64,000 bases of DNA from Flexivirga alba (GTDB lineage Bacteria > Actinomycetota > Actinomycetes > Actinomycetales > Dermatophilaceae), in the NCBI RefSeq assembly GCF_042661025.1, contig NZ_JBHSWH010000001.1:3472001-3536000 (forward strand). The letters run 5' to 3'. Below are positions 45,604 through 53,497 of the stretch, one piece after another; the stretch's first letter is position 1; each line of letters opens with the position of its first letter. The notes below the pieces were generated by a model. It searched no databases and was not told the DNA's origin. It saw only the letters and a list, made by a program, of their open reading frames with translations. Made by a program: the position numbers and the translations under genes.

Positions 45604-47064
45604 ATGACGACCACGACCCGACGGAGCGCGCTCGCACTGACCGGCAGCAGCGCGGTCGCTGCGCTCACCGGTTGTCACGCCGGACCGAGCAATGCCAGGC
45701 AACTGGCAGCTGCTCGGGCCATCGCGAAACCGACCACCCAGGACTGGATTTCGTTCGCCCACACGGTGCAAGGGCCGGTCGATCTGCCGGGCTCGTCGCC
45801 ATACAACCGGGCCAAGCTTGTCTTCGACACGCGCTTCGACACGAACAAGCCGGCCGCGGTGATGGTCGTCGAGCGCACTGCCGACATCGCGAGGGCGATG
45901 CACTTCGCGCAGCGCTTCAACCTTCAGGTGGCGCCGCGCGGCGGCGGCCATTCCTATGTCGGTGCCTCGGCGGCGAACGGCACCCTGGTGCTCGACCTGC
46001 GCCCGCTGCGCTCCATCGCGTATGACGCGAAGACCCGCACCGTCCTGGTCGCCTCCGGCGCCTCCCTGTATGACGTGAAGGCGCACCTGGCGCCGTACGG
46101 GCGCGGCATACCGACCGGGACGTGCCCGACCGTCGGGGCAGCCGGCCTCACGCTGGGCGGTGGCCTCGGCGTGGAATCGCGCGCTCATGGCGTGACCGCG
46201 GACCGGCTCACCGAGGCGCAATTGGTGCTCCCGACCGGCACGTCTGTCACGGCGAGCGCGACGCAGCACGCCGACATCTTCTGGGCGTTGCGCGGCGGTG
46301 GTGGCGGCAACATCGGTGTCGTCACGGCAATGCGTTTCGCCACCCACCCGGCCACCGGCCAGGGCATCTTCACCCTCACGTTCGCCGGCAGCGCCGCTGT
46401 GCCGGTGATGACCGGCTGGGCACGGTGGATCAGCACCGCGACACGGTCGCGCTGGGCCGGCGTGCACGTCGATGCGATCGGCCGTGGCAGCTTGCACGTG
46501 AGCATCGTCGGCGTCACGACCGCCGGCGACGAGCACGCCGCAGCCACGTCGCTGGTGCATGCGATAGGGGTCTCCCCCATTGCGACGAATTACCGGCGGT
46601 TCAGCTACCTGGGCGCGGCGATCTACCTCGGCGGCGGCACGACGTCCGCCCGGCAGCCCTTCATGGCCGGCTCCGACATCCTGGCCACCCTCGGCCAGCA
46701 GGCCGCGAGCGCCATCGCCCGCACTGTCATCGACCGGTCCCGCGCAGGAGGCGCGGGCAGCGCCCTGCTCGACCCGCTGACCGGAGCCGTCGGCGACCCC
46801 AAACGGACCGACACGGCGTTCCCGTGGCGCGATCACGTCGCCTCGCTGCAGTGGTACGTCGGAGGCAGTCTGTATGCCTCGGCGCACGACTGGATCACGC
46901 AGGCACATCGGCAGCTGGCGCCGTTCTCCTCCGGTGGCTACGTCAACTACCTCGAATCGGGACAGTCCGCGCAACGCTATTACGGCGGCAACCTCGCTCG
47001 GCTGACGCAGCTTCGCAAGCAATACGACCCGCAACGCCGCATACACAGCGGGCTCAGCCTCTGA
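45604..47064 (+). CDS. Secreted FAD-linked oxidase (PCMH/BBE domains), Tat lipoprotein-like
   Basis: A 486-residue protein. The N-terminus MTTTTRRSALALTGSSAVAA then LTGC is a Tat-like signal with a lipobox Cys. FAD-binding PCMH motifs are QVAPRGGGHSYVGASAANG and GTCPTVGAAGLTLGGGLG; the His and Cys are at the positions used for covalent FAD attachment in berberine-bridge-type enzymes. The C-terminal BBE segment YVNYLESGQSAQRYYGGN is followed by LRKQYDPQRRIHSG. Substrate probably a sugar, alkaloid-like or phenolic compound. The tat genes are at 57874-59222. Confidence 0.85.
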   Translation: MTTTTRRSALALTGSSAVAALTGCHAGPSNARQLAAARAIAKPTTQDWISFAHTVQGPVDLPGSSPYNRAKLVFDTRFDTNKPAAVMVVERTADIARAMHFAQRFNLQVAPRGGGHSYVGASAANGTLVLDLRPLRSIAYDAKTRTVLVASGASLYDVKAHLAPYGRGIPTGTCPTVGAAGLTLGGGLGVESRAHGVTADRLTEAQLVLPTGTSVTASATQHADIFWALRGGGGGNIGVVTAMRFATHPATGQGIFTLTFAGSAAVPVMTGWARWISTATRSRWAGVHVDAIGRGSLHVSIVGVTTAGDEHAAATSLVHAIGVSPIATNYRRFSYLGAAIYLGGGTTSARQPFMAGSDILATLGQQAASAIARTVIDRSRAGGAGSALLDPLTGAVGDPKRTDTAFPWRDHVASLQWYVGGSLYASAHDWITQAHRQLAPFSSGGYVNYLESGQSAQRYYGGNLARLTQLRKQYDPQRRIHSGLSL

Positions 47065-47088
47065 CAACACCACCGCCGGTGTGTCACA

Positions 47089-48474
47089 GTGTCGCGCGTG
47101 ACCCTGCTGCGGACGCCCATCGCGCAAGTCTCCGGCCCGGAGCAGAAGCGCCTGCAACGCAGTTGGTATTGGTACGACTGGGCCGCGGCGTCATACGTGA
47201 CGGTCACCGCGGCGGTGCTCTTCGCGCCATACCTCACCTCGATCGCGAACAAGGTCGCCTGCCCCGGCCAGCCGACTGACGCGGCGTGTGACAACAACCT
47301 GGACGTGCTCGGGATCGGCATCGCACCGGGATCGCTGGTTCCCTACATCCTGACGGCCTCCACGGTCATCTCCGCGGTGGTGCTGGTCTTCATCGGCGCG
47401 ATCGTCGACCGGTCGAAGTACCCGCTGCGTTACCTGGCCGCCTTCACGTATGTCGGTGCCGCCGCCGCCGCGGCGATGGTCCTGATCGGCGGCACGAACT
47501 GGCAGCTCGGGGTGGCGCTGGCGATCGTTGCGAACCTCGCCCTCGGCGCGGCACTGATCGTCTACTCGGCGATCATGGTCCGGATCACCCCTCCCGATGA
47601 CCGGGATTACGTGTCGGCACGCGGCTGGGCCTACGGCTACCTCGGTGGCGGCTCGTTGCTCGCTGCGACGTTGGTCCTGTTGGTCGCACACGATGCGTTC
47701 GGCCTGGACAAGGCGTCCGCGGTCCGTGCTGCCTTCCTGGTCGCGGGCATCTGGTGGGCGCTGTTCGCGCTCATCCCGCTGCGCGGTCTGCGCAGCCTGT
47801 CGAAGCTGGAGCGACCGGCGCCGCGGGACCGGCTCGGTGGCTTCCGACAGTTGCGGGTGACGTTCGCGTCGCTGCAGCACTATCCGCAGACGAAGCGTTT
47901 CCTGCTCGCCTACCTCTTCTACAACGACGGCATGCAGACGGTGATCGCCGCGGCGAGCCTCTACGGCAGCAAGCAGCTGAAGTTCAGCGAGAGCGAGTTG
48001 GTCGTGACGATCCTGCTGGTGCAGTTCGTCGCGTTCTTCGGCGCCCTGGCGTTCGCGCGGCTGGCGGCACAGCACGGCGCCCAACGGCTGATCTACTCCT
48101 CACTCTTCTTGTGGACCGCCGTCGTCTGCGCGGCCTGCGCGTTGCCGGAGAAGAACCTCGCGCTCTGGCTGCTGGTCGCAGTCGCCATCGGCCTCGTGCT
48201 GGGCGGCAGCCAGTCCCTGTCGCGGTCGCTCTACAGCGGCCTCATCCCGGCCGGCCGCGAGTCGGAGTTCTTCAGCCTTTATCAAGCCATGGAACGCGGC
48301 ACCAGTTGGCTGGGCACGCTGGTCTTCGGGCTGGTCTTCCAGTGGTTCCGCGACTACCGCTTCTCGATCATCGCGCTGGTCATCTTCTTCGGCGTCGGCG
48401 CGATTCTGTTGCGCGGTGTGCGGGTCCGAGAGGGCATCATCGAGGCCGGCAACACCCCGCCTCACGTTGTCTGA
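47089..48474 (+). CDS. UMF1/Atg22-like MFS transporter
   Basis: A 461-residue transporter with about 12 membrane segments. WYWYDWAAASYVTVTAAVLF matches the start of the UMF1 family (related to yeast Atg22 vacuolar effluxers), then YVSARGWAYGYLGGGSLLAA and SQSLSRSLYSGLIPAGRESE FFSLY. The family is thought to export amino acids or other small molecules; the substrate is unknown. GTG start at 47089. Its stop codon is the first triplet of an R1 repeat. Confidence 0.85.
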   Translation: MSRVTLLRTPIAQVSGPEQKRLQRSWYWYDWAAASYVTVTAAVLFAPYLTSIANKVACPGQPTDAACDNNLDVLGIGIAPGSLVPYILTASTVISAVVLVFIGAIVDRSKYPLRYLAAFTYVGAAAAAAMVLIGGTNWQLGVALAIVANLALGAALIVYSAIMVRITPPDDRDYVSARGWAYGYLGGGSLLAATLVLLVAHDAFGLDKASAVRAAFLVAGIWWALFALIPLRGLRSLSKLERPAPRDRLGGFRQLRVTFASLQHYPQTKRFLLAYLFYNDGMQTVIAAASLYGSKQLKFSESELVVTILLVQFVAFFGALAFARLAAQHGAQRLIYSSLFLWTAVVCAACALPEKNLALWLLVAVAIGLVLGGSQSLSRSLYSGLIPAGRESEFFSLYQAMERGTSWLGTLVFGLVFQWFRDYRFSIIALVIFFGVGAILLRGVRVREGIIEAGNTPPHVV

Positions 48475-48535
48475 TCACCCCACGAAGTTTCTCCTCCGCT
48501 TCGCTCCTCCGAATACTTCGCGGGGACCCCGATGA
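48472..48535 (+). repeat. R1 interspersed repeat, third copy
   Basis: TGATCACCCCACGAAGTTTC, then TCCTCCGCTTCGCTCCTCCG, then AATACTTCGCGGGGACCCCG, then ATGA. It starts with the UMF1 gene's stop codon, as the copy at 1792 does with the MoxR-like gene. Arms CCCCACGAAGT and ACTTCGCGGGG can pair. The rest of the gap to 48837 holds the rbpA promoter and no other gene. Confidence 0.8.
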
Positions 48536-48728
48536 CCGGACGAACGCGTTTGACGCCCGCCAGCTGTGATGCCGGTCACAATTCGATCACGCTCGATGCG
48601 ACTTTTCTGGGCGTTTACGACATACTGGGCCGGCCGACGACGTATGATGGCAACCTTTTGCGAGGCTACGACGTCTTTGATTGTGTGGATCGTCGGAGGT
48701 CAGGGCGGGCCAGAGTAGTGAATTCTCG

Positions 48729-48755
48729 GGAACATCCCGACCGAACCGACCGTTG
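48729..48755 (+). promoter_or_regulatory. SigR/SigH-type (ECF) promoter for rbpA
   Basis: GGGAAC at 48729-48734 is followed, 18 nt after the GGAAC, by GTT at 48753-48755, matching the actinobacterial SigR/SigH consensus GGAAY-N18-GTT. It lies about 83 bp before the rbpA start codon. In Streptomyces rbpA belongs to the SigR disulfide-stress regulon. Confidence 0.65.
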
Positions 48756-48837
48756 CACAACATAGATCGCCGAGACCGGACCGACCCGAGGGGGCAGGTT
48801 CTCGGACAGGCCCGACACGAGAGAGAAGTGAGTGGAC

Positions 48838-49200
48838 ATGGCAGAGCGTTCGTTGCGAGGGACCAACCTCAGCACCCTGTCCTTGGAGACCGAGGACAAC
48901 ATCGCGTTCAGTGAGCGCCAGATCGTGCGCTACGTCTGCGCGCAGGGCCACGTCAGCGAGCTGCCGTTCTCTGTGGAGGCCGACGTTCCGGGTCTGTGGG
49001 AGTGCGGCACCTGTGGTGCAGAAGCCCAGCTGCAGGACGGCCCCGAGCCGGAGCGCAAGCCGGTCAAGCCGGTCCGCACCCACTGGGACATGCTGCTTGA
49101 GCGCCGCTCGATCCCGGAGCTGGAGGAGCTGCTGCAGGAGCGCCTGACGCTGCTGCGCGCATCGCGTGGCGAGAAGCCGCGTCGCAAGCGCTCCGCCTGA
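48838..49200 (+). CDS. rbpA: RNA polymerase-binding protein RbpA
   Basis: A 120-residue actinobacterial transcription factor that binds the primary sigma factor and RNA polymerase and stabilises open complexes. MAERSLRGTNLSTLSLETED is the family start, RYVCAQGHVSELPFSVEADV and GLWECGTCGAEAQLQDG form the RbpA core with Cys/His ligands, and RTHWDMLLERRSIPELEELL is the sigma-interaction domain. ATG 48838 is preferred to GTG 48832 by alignment with family N-termini. A SigR-like promoter lies upstream and a strong terminator downstream. Confidence 0.96.
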   Translation: MAERSLRGTNLSTLSLETEDNIAFSERQIVRYVCAQGHVSELPFSVEADVPGLWECGTCGAEAQLQDGPEPERKPVKPVRTHWDMLLERRSIPELEELLQERLTLLRASRGEKPRRKRSA

Positions 49201-49213
49201 GCTACGCAGTCAT

Positions 49214-49254
49214 AGAAGGAGCCGACCGGACACCCCGGTCGGCTCCTTCTCTTT
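49214..49254 (+). terminator. rbpA terminator
   Basis: Perfect 16-bp stem, AGAAGGAGCCGACCGG (49214-49229) and CCGGTCGGCTCCTTCT (49235-49250), with a 5-nt loop and trailing CTTTG. It sits 13 bp after the rbpA stop, between convergent rbpA and fxsA, and can end both transcripts. Confidence 0.9.
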
Positions 49255-49261
49255 GTGCTGC

Positions 49262-49761
49262 TCAGCGCTTGTTGCCGTCCTCGTCGATGATCTCGCCGTC
49301 GATCACCTCGGGATCGTCCGGACGCACTGTGGTGTGCGTCGCGGTGTAGTCGACGACCTGCGCGCTCCCGGACCCCATCCGGCGCCCGACGAAGACCTGC
49401 ATCAGCCGCCGGGAGATCGAGCGCTGCCGGGCAGGATCAGGATGATTCCCAGCAGCGAGGTCACGAACCCCGGGATCAGCAACAGCACGCCACCCACCAG
49501 CGCCTGCGGCGCATCGGCCACTTCGCGCGCCGGCGGGCGGCGCTCGGCCATCGCGCTACGCATCTCACGCGCGGCACCGATCGAGGCACGCTGTATGACG
49601 AGCAGCCCCAGGCAGAAGCAAGCGGCCAGCGCGAGCAGCGTCCACCAGCCGATGACGTGCCACACCAGCACGATGACGATCACCTCGATGATCGGCATAC
49701 ACAAGGCGACGGCGAACAGCAGCCGCGCCCAGAACGGCGCGCGGCCGGGGGTGGTGCTCAT
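49262..49761 (-). CDS. FxsA family membrane protein, frameshifted in this sequence
   Basis: A cytoplasmic-membrane protein. LLFAVALCMPIIEVIVIVLV, WHVIGWWTLLALAACFCLGL and VGGVLLLIPGFVTSLLGIIL are the hydrophobic core typical of FxsA. After ILILPG the frame breaks near 49425; one more G in the minus-strand run gives LPGQRSISRRLMQVFVGRRM and a C-terminal tail ending EVIDGEIIDEDGNKR, about 166 residues. FxsA is known in E. coli for suppressing F-exclusion of phage T7; its normal role is unknown. ATG overlaps the mannosyltransferase stop as ATGA. Confidence 0.82.
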
Positions 49762-50570
49762 GGATTGTCCTTCTGTCGGTGAACGAGGCGTTCACCAAGA
49801 GAACGAACCTGACCGCGCCGGTACTCCCAACCCCAGCGACTGATGTTCAGCAACGACTCGCGGGCGATGTCCGGATTCATCTTCGACTGGCCGATCTCCC
49901 GCTCGACGAAGGTGATCGGGACCTCGACCACGCGCAGTCCCGCCCGGATGGCTCGCCAGGTCAGGTCTGCCTGGAAGCAGTAGCCGTAGGAGTCGACGCC
50001 GTCCAGGCCGATGGTCCGCAGGGCGTCCGCCCGGTAGACCCGGAATCCCGCAGTGGCGTCGTTCACCGGCATACCGAGCAGGGTTTTGACGTAGAGGTTG
50101 CCGCCGACGCTGAGCGCCTTGCGATGCAACGGCCAGTTGACGACCTTCCCGCCGCGGATCCACCGCGACCCGATGATCACGTCCGCATCCTGCGCAGCCT
50201 CGAGCATCGCGGGCAGGCGTTCGGGCGGGTGAGAGCCGTCCGCGTCGATCTCGACCAGTGCGTCATACCCGCGCTCGAGACCGACGGCGAACCCGGCGAG
50301 GTAGGCCTTGCCGAGCCCCTCCTTGCCCGGGCGGTGCATGACCTGGATGCGGTCGTCGTCGGCGGCCAGTTGGTCAGCGACGTCACCGGTGCCGTCCGGC
50401 GAGTTGTCCTCCAGCACCAGCACGTCGGCGTCGGGCACGCTCGCGCGGATGCGTCGCATGATCAGTGGCAGGTTGTCGCGCTCGTTGTATGTCGGCACAA
50501 GCACCAGGACCTTGGACAGAGCAGGGCGGTGGATGTCTTGATCAGACAAGCTCGTGAACTTCCTTGACAC
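49758..50570 (-). CDS. Polyprenol-phosphate mannosyltransferase (Ppm1 synthase domain)
   Basis: A 270-residue GT2 enzyme. VLVLVPTYNERDNLPLIM is the N-terminal strand, VLEDNSPDGTGDVAD and ALVEIDADGSHPPERLPAML hold the DxD-type metal site, and DVIIGSRWIRGGKVVNWP with QADLTWRAIRAGLRVVEVPI finish the domain. It transfers mannose from GDP-mannose to polyprenol phosphate, the donor for lipoglycans and protein mannosylation. GTG 50570 gives a 29-bp overlap with lnt; TTG 50549 is an alternative. In mycobacteria Ppm and Lnt are fused or adjacent. Confidence 0.92.
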   Translation of the reverse strand: MSRKFTSLSDQDIHRPALSKVLVLVPTYNERDNLPLIMRRIRASVPDADVLVLEDNSPDGTGDVADQLAADDDRIQVMHRPGKEGLGKAYLAGFAVGLERGYDALVEIDADGSHPPERLPAMLEAAQDADVIIGSRWIRGGKVVNWPLHRKALSVGGNLYVKTLLGMPVNDATAGFRVYRADALRTIGLDGVDSYGYCFQADLTWRAIRAGLRVVEVPITFVEREIGQSKMNPDIARESLLNISRWGWEYRRGQVRSLGERLVHRQKDNP

Positions 50571-52137
50571 TCAGGGACCGGCGGCGGGACGAACGGTTGC
50601 CGCCCAGGGCGATCCCGCACAGTAGCAAGGCGACGCCGCAGCCGAACCATTCCGGCAGCGCGCCGAGGCGTACGGCGAGCGTCTCCCCCGAGCGCAGCGG
50701 CAGCGCACCGTCGATCGCCTGCGGAGTGAAGAGGCTGGTTTTGTCGTGCACCACGCCGTCGGGGGTGATCAGTCCGCTGACGCCGACCGTTGAGATGTGC
50801 ACGATCGACCGGCCCAGCTCGATGGCGCGGATCTGCGAGATCGCCAGCTGCTGCTCGGATTCCGCGGTGTGGCCGAAGGTCGCGTTGTTCGTCTGCACGG
50901 TCAGGATCTGCGCGCCGTCGCGCACCGGCTTGCGGGTAAGCGAGTCGTAGGCGACCTCGAAGCAGATCACCGGCGCGACCTTCACAACACCGTTGGTCTT
51001 TGTCGGGACCCGGAACAGTCCGGTCTTGTGACCCGCCGCAAAATTGCCGGCCAGGTCGACGGCCGAGGAGAAGTTCCGGAAGAACGACCGGTAGGGCATG
51101 TATTCGGCGAACGGGACCGGGTGCTGCTTGACGTAGCGGTCGACGATGCCCTTGTCCGGCAGGTAGAGCAGCGAGGTGTTGCTGGTCTGGGGTGCCGGTT
51201 CGTTGAGCACTGCCCCGACGATCAGCGGGACGCCGATGCCATCGACGGTCTGGACGATCTCGGTGCCCGCGTCGGGATTGCGGGTCGGGTCGATATCCGA
51301 GGAGTTCTCCGGCCAGATCACCAACGCGGGCTCGGCCAGCTTGCCGGCCTTGATCTTCTTGGCTGCTGCGTCCGTGACCTTGACGTGGTTGTCCAGGACG
51401 GCGCGGCGCTGAGCGTTGAACTCCAGGCCTGCGGTCGGCACGTTCCCCTGTATGGCGAGAACCTGGATCTTCTTACCGTTGGTAGGCGTCGGGTAGACGA
51501 TTGCGACTCCGAGCACCGCCACTCCGGCAATCACCGGCCACAGTCGAGGGAGTATGGCGCGGGCCGGCGGCATACCTCGTCGGATGCGGTCGATCGCCAA
51601 CGCCAGCCAGCCACCCAGTAACGCCACGACGAAGGTCAGCCCGGGGGCACCGAAGATCGAGGCAAGATGCGCGAGCGGCGACCCTGCTGTCGACCAGGCG
51701 AGCCGTGCCCAGGGAAATCCACCGAACGGCATCGAGTCGCGCACGGCCTCCTGCAGCACCCAGAGCAGCGCGATCGCCAGCGGCCGCACGTGCGGCCCGT
51801 CGGCCGGGGACAACCACGCCGGTACGCGCTCCCAACGGCGCGCGGACTGGACGAGGGAGCACGCCATACCCATCAGGGCGAGGTAGACCGACTCGGTGAT
51901 GGACAGCGCGAGCCACGGCACGGCGCCGACGTAGGTGCCCGCCCAATGCAGGGTCGGACCCATGCAAGCGAAGCCGCCCACGAGGCCGAGGAGGAAGCCG
52001 GTGCGTGCCCGAGTTCCCTTGGTTGCCAAGGCCAGCAACGCCACGCCGACGATGGCGGCGGGCCACACCGCAGGGCCCGGGAACGACAGCCACACACAGA
52101 GCCCGCCCGCGACGGCAAGGGCAAGGCGGGAGATCAC
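50542..52137 (-). CDS. lnt: Apolipoprotein N-acyltransferase
   Basis: A 531-residue enzyme: about six to eight N-terminal membrane segments, the nitrilase-like domain from about residue 220 and a C-terminal helix (FGCGVALLLCGIALGG). The catalytic triad is visible as Glu in LVIWPENSSDID, Lys in IVDRYVKQHPVPFAEYMP and Cys in VAPVICFEVAYDSL. It adds the third acyl chain to lipoproteins. The mannosyltransferase overlaps its end. Confidence 0.94.
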   Translation of the reverse strand: MISRLALAVAGGLCVWLSFPGPAVWPAAIVGVALLALATKGTRARTGFLLGLVGGFACMGPTLHWAGTYVGAVPWLALSITESVYLALMGMACSLVQSARRWERVPAWLSPADGPHVRPLAIALLWVLQEAVRDSMPFGGFPWARLAWSTAGSPLAHLASIFGAPGLTFVVALLGGWLALAIDRIRRGMPPARAILPRLWPVIAGVAVLGVAIVYPTPTNGKKIQVLAIQGNVPTAGLEFNAQRRAVLDNHVKVTDAAAKKIKAGKLAEPALVIWPENSSDIDPTRNPDAGTEIVQTVDGIGVPLIVGAVLNEPAPQTSNTSLLYLPDKGIVDRYVKQHPVPFAEYMPYRSFFRNFSSAVDLAGNFAAGHKTGLFRVPTKTNGVVKVAPVICFEVAYDSLTRKPVRDGAQILTVQTNNATFGHTAESEQQLAISQIRAIELGRSIVHISTVGVSGLITPDGVVHDKTSLFTPQAIDGALPLRSGETLAVRLGALPEWFGCGVALLLCGIALGGNRSSRRRSLSVKEVHELV

Positions 52138-52385
52138 CGGACAAGCCTAGCTGGGCGCTCCCGATGATTCGGAGCAGTAGTGGATGCGGCCGCGCGGGCT
52201 CGGGACGGTTGGCTCGCAGACGGGCCGCCTCGTCGTTGGGACCAATACACGCGGGTCACCCGCAGCGTGCACGTTTTCTACTAGACGAGGGGCCCATCTA
52301 CGGCACCCTGCCGTCCGCGAATTCGCCGTGGCGAGCTCCGAACGTTGGGGATGAATTTACCGGCGCGTCAGTGAGTGTCAACAGC

Positions 52386-52423
52386 CCCTGACCTGCGCAA
52401 ACGTGCGTTTGTGCAGGTCAGGG
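52386..52423. other. Long hairpin in the lnt-ybaK divergent region
   Basis: CCCTGACCTGC (52386-52396) pairs perfectly with GCAGGTCAGGG (52413-52423), and the inner GCAAAC/GTTTGT adds six more pairs with one mismatch around a 4-nt GTGC loop. No T-run follows. The flanking genes diverge, so it does not end either. It is 76 bp before the YbaK-like start. The rest of 52138-52498 shows no gene. Confidence 0.65.
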
Positions 52424-52498
52424 CGGTGTGACTACTCAGAATTTCTTCAGGAATGACCGGCGTGTTGCGGGCGACACGCCGAACGGCATGATGTATGC

Positions 52499-53005
52499 GT
52501 GTCATCTCGTAGTCACTCGCCGTCTGCCGGAACGCCCGCGACCGTCGCACTGCGCAGGGCCGCCATCGACTTCACCGCCCACGAGTTCGAACACGACCGG
52601 GACGCCGAGTCGTATGGGCTCGAAGCTGCGGCAGCGCTGCAGGTTGAACCCGAGCGGGTGTTCAAAACCCTTGTCGCACACACGGATCGAGCGACTGACA
52701 AAGGACTCGTGGTTGCGATCGTCCCGGTCGACAAGCAGTTGGACCTCAAGGCCCTTGCCCGCGAATTCGGTTGCAAGCGTGCCACGTTGGCCGACGCCGC
52801 TGCCGCCGAGCGCAGCTCCGGATATCTCGTCGGTGGCATCAGCCCGATCGGACAGAAGCGTCCGCTCGCCACCGTGCTGGACCGCTCGGCGAAGGCTCAC
52901 GAGACGATCCTGGTCAGCGGTGGCCGGCGCGGACTTGATATCGAGCTGGCACCGGCGGACCTGATAGCAGTGACCGGCGCGCAGGTCGCCGACCTCGTCC
53001 GCTGA
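52499..53005 (+). CDS. YbaK/EbsC-type Cys-tRNA(Pro) deacylase
   Basis: A 168-residue editing domain. ALQVEPERVFKTLVAHTD, AIVPVDKQLDLKALAREFGC KRATLADAAAAE and GYLVGGISPIGQKR are family motifs, with the conserved Lys of VFKTL. YbaK hydrolyses mischarged Cys-tRNA(Pro). GTG start at 52499. Confidence 0.9.
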   Translation: MSSRSHSPSAGTPATVALRRAAIDFTAHEFEHDRDAESYGLEAAAALQVEPERVFKTLVAHTDRATDKGLVVAIVPVDKQLDLKALAREFGCKRATLADAAAAERSSGYLVGGISPIGQKRPLATVLDRSAKAHETILVSGGRRGLDIELAPADLIAVTGAQVADLVR

Positions 53006-53020
53006 CTCAGTCGGGTTGGG

Positions 53021-53464
53021 TCAGTCCGCCAATGGCGAGCGGTCCTCCCACGGGGTGCTGAGCACCACCGTCGTCCGCGTGGTAACGCTTGCGGCAGAAC
53101 GGATTTCGGCCAGGAGCGTCTCGAGCTCGCTCGGACTGGCGACGCGGACTTTGAGAACGTAGTTCTCACCCCCGGCGACCGAGAAGCACGACTCGATGGC
53201 AGTCAGGTGCCGCAGCCGGTCGGGTATGTCGTCCGGTGCGGACGGGTCGAAAGGCGTGACCGAGATCAGCGCAGTCATCGGTATGCCGGCCGCCTCGTGG
53301 TCGATCACCGCGCGGTAGCCGCGAATCACCCCGCGCTCCTCCAGGCGTCGCACCCGCTGGTGCACCGCGGACGTCGACAGGCCGGTGGCCTTGCCCAGGT
53401 CGGTGTAGCTGAGCCGACCGTCTTGGGACAGCAGTTGCGCGATCTGCCGGTCGAGTTCTTCCAT
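53021..53464 (-). CDS. Lrp/AsnC family transcriptional regulator
   Basis: A 147-residue regulator. The HTH is LDRQIAQLLSQDGRLSYTDL with GKATGLSTSAVHQRVRRLEE RG, and the RAM ligand-binding domain runs from GIPMTALISVTPFDP to YVLKVRVASPSELETLLAEI. It is divergent from the exonuclease gene with 33 bp between them, and convergent with the YbaK-like gene. Confidence 0.92.
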   Translation of the reverse strand: MEELDRQIAQLLSQDGRLSYTDLGKATGLSTSAVHQRVRRLEERGVIRGYRAVIDHEAAGIPMTALISVTPFDPSAPDDIPDRLRHLTAIESCFSVAGGENYVLKVRVASPSELETLLAEIRSAASVTTRTTVVLSTPWEDRSPLAD

Positions 53465-53497
53465 ATCCGCACTCTAAAGCTCTGACAACATGTATCC

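Noticed and set aside
1043..49425. Programmed ribosomal frameshifting at the broken genes
   Set aside because: The sites share only G/C runs, with no slippery heptamer plus structure, and occur in unrelated genes. Sequence error explains all of them more simply.
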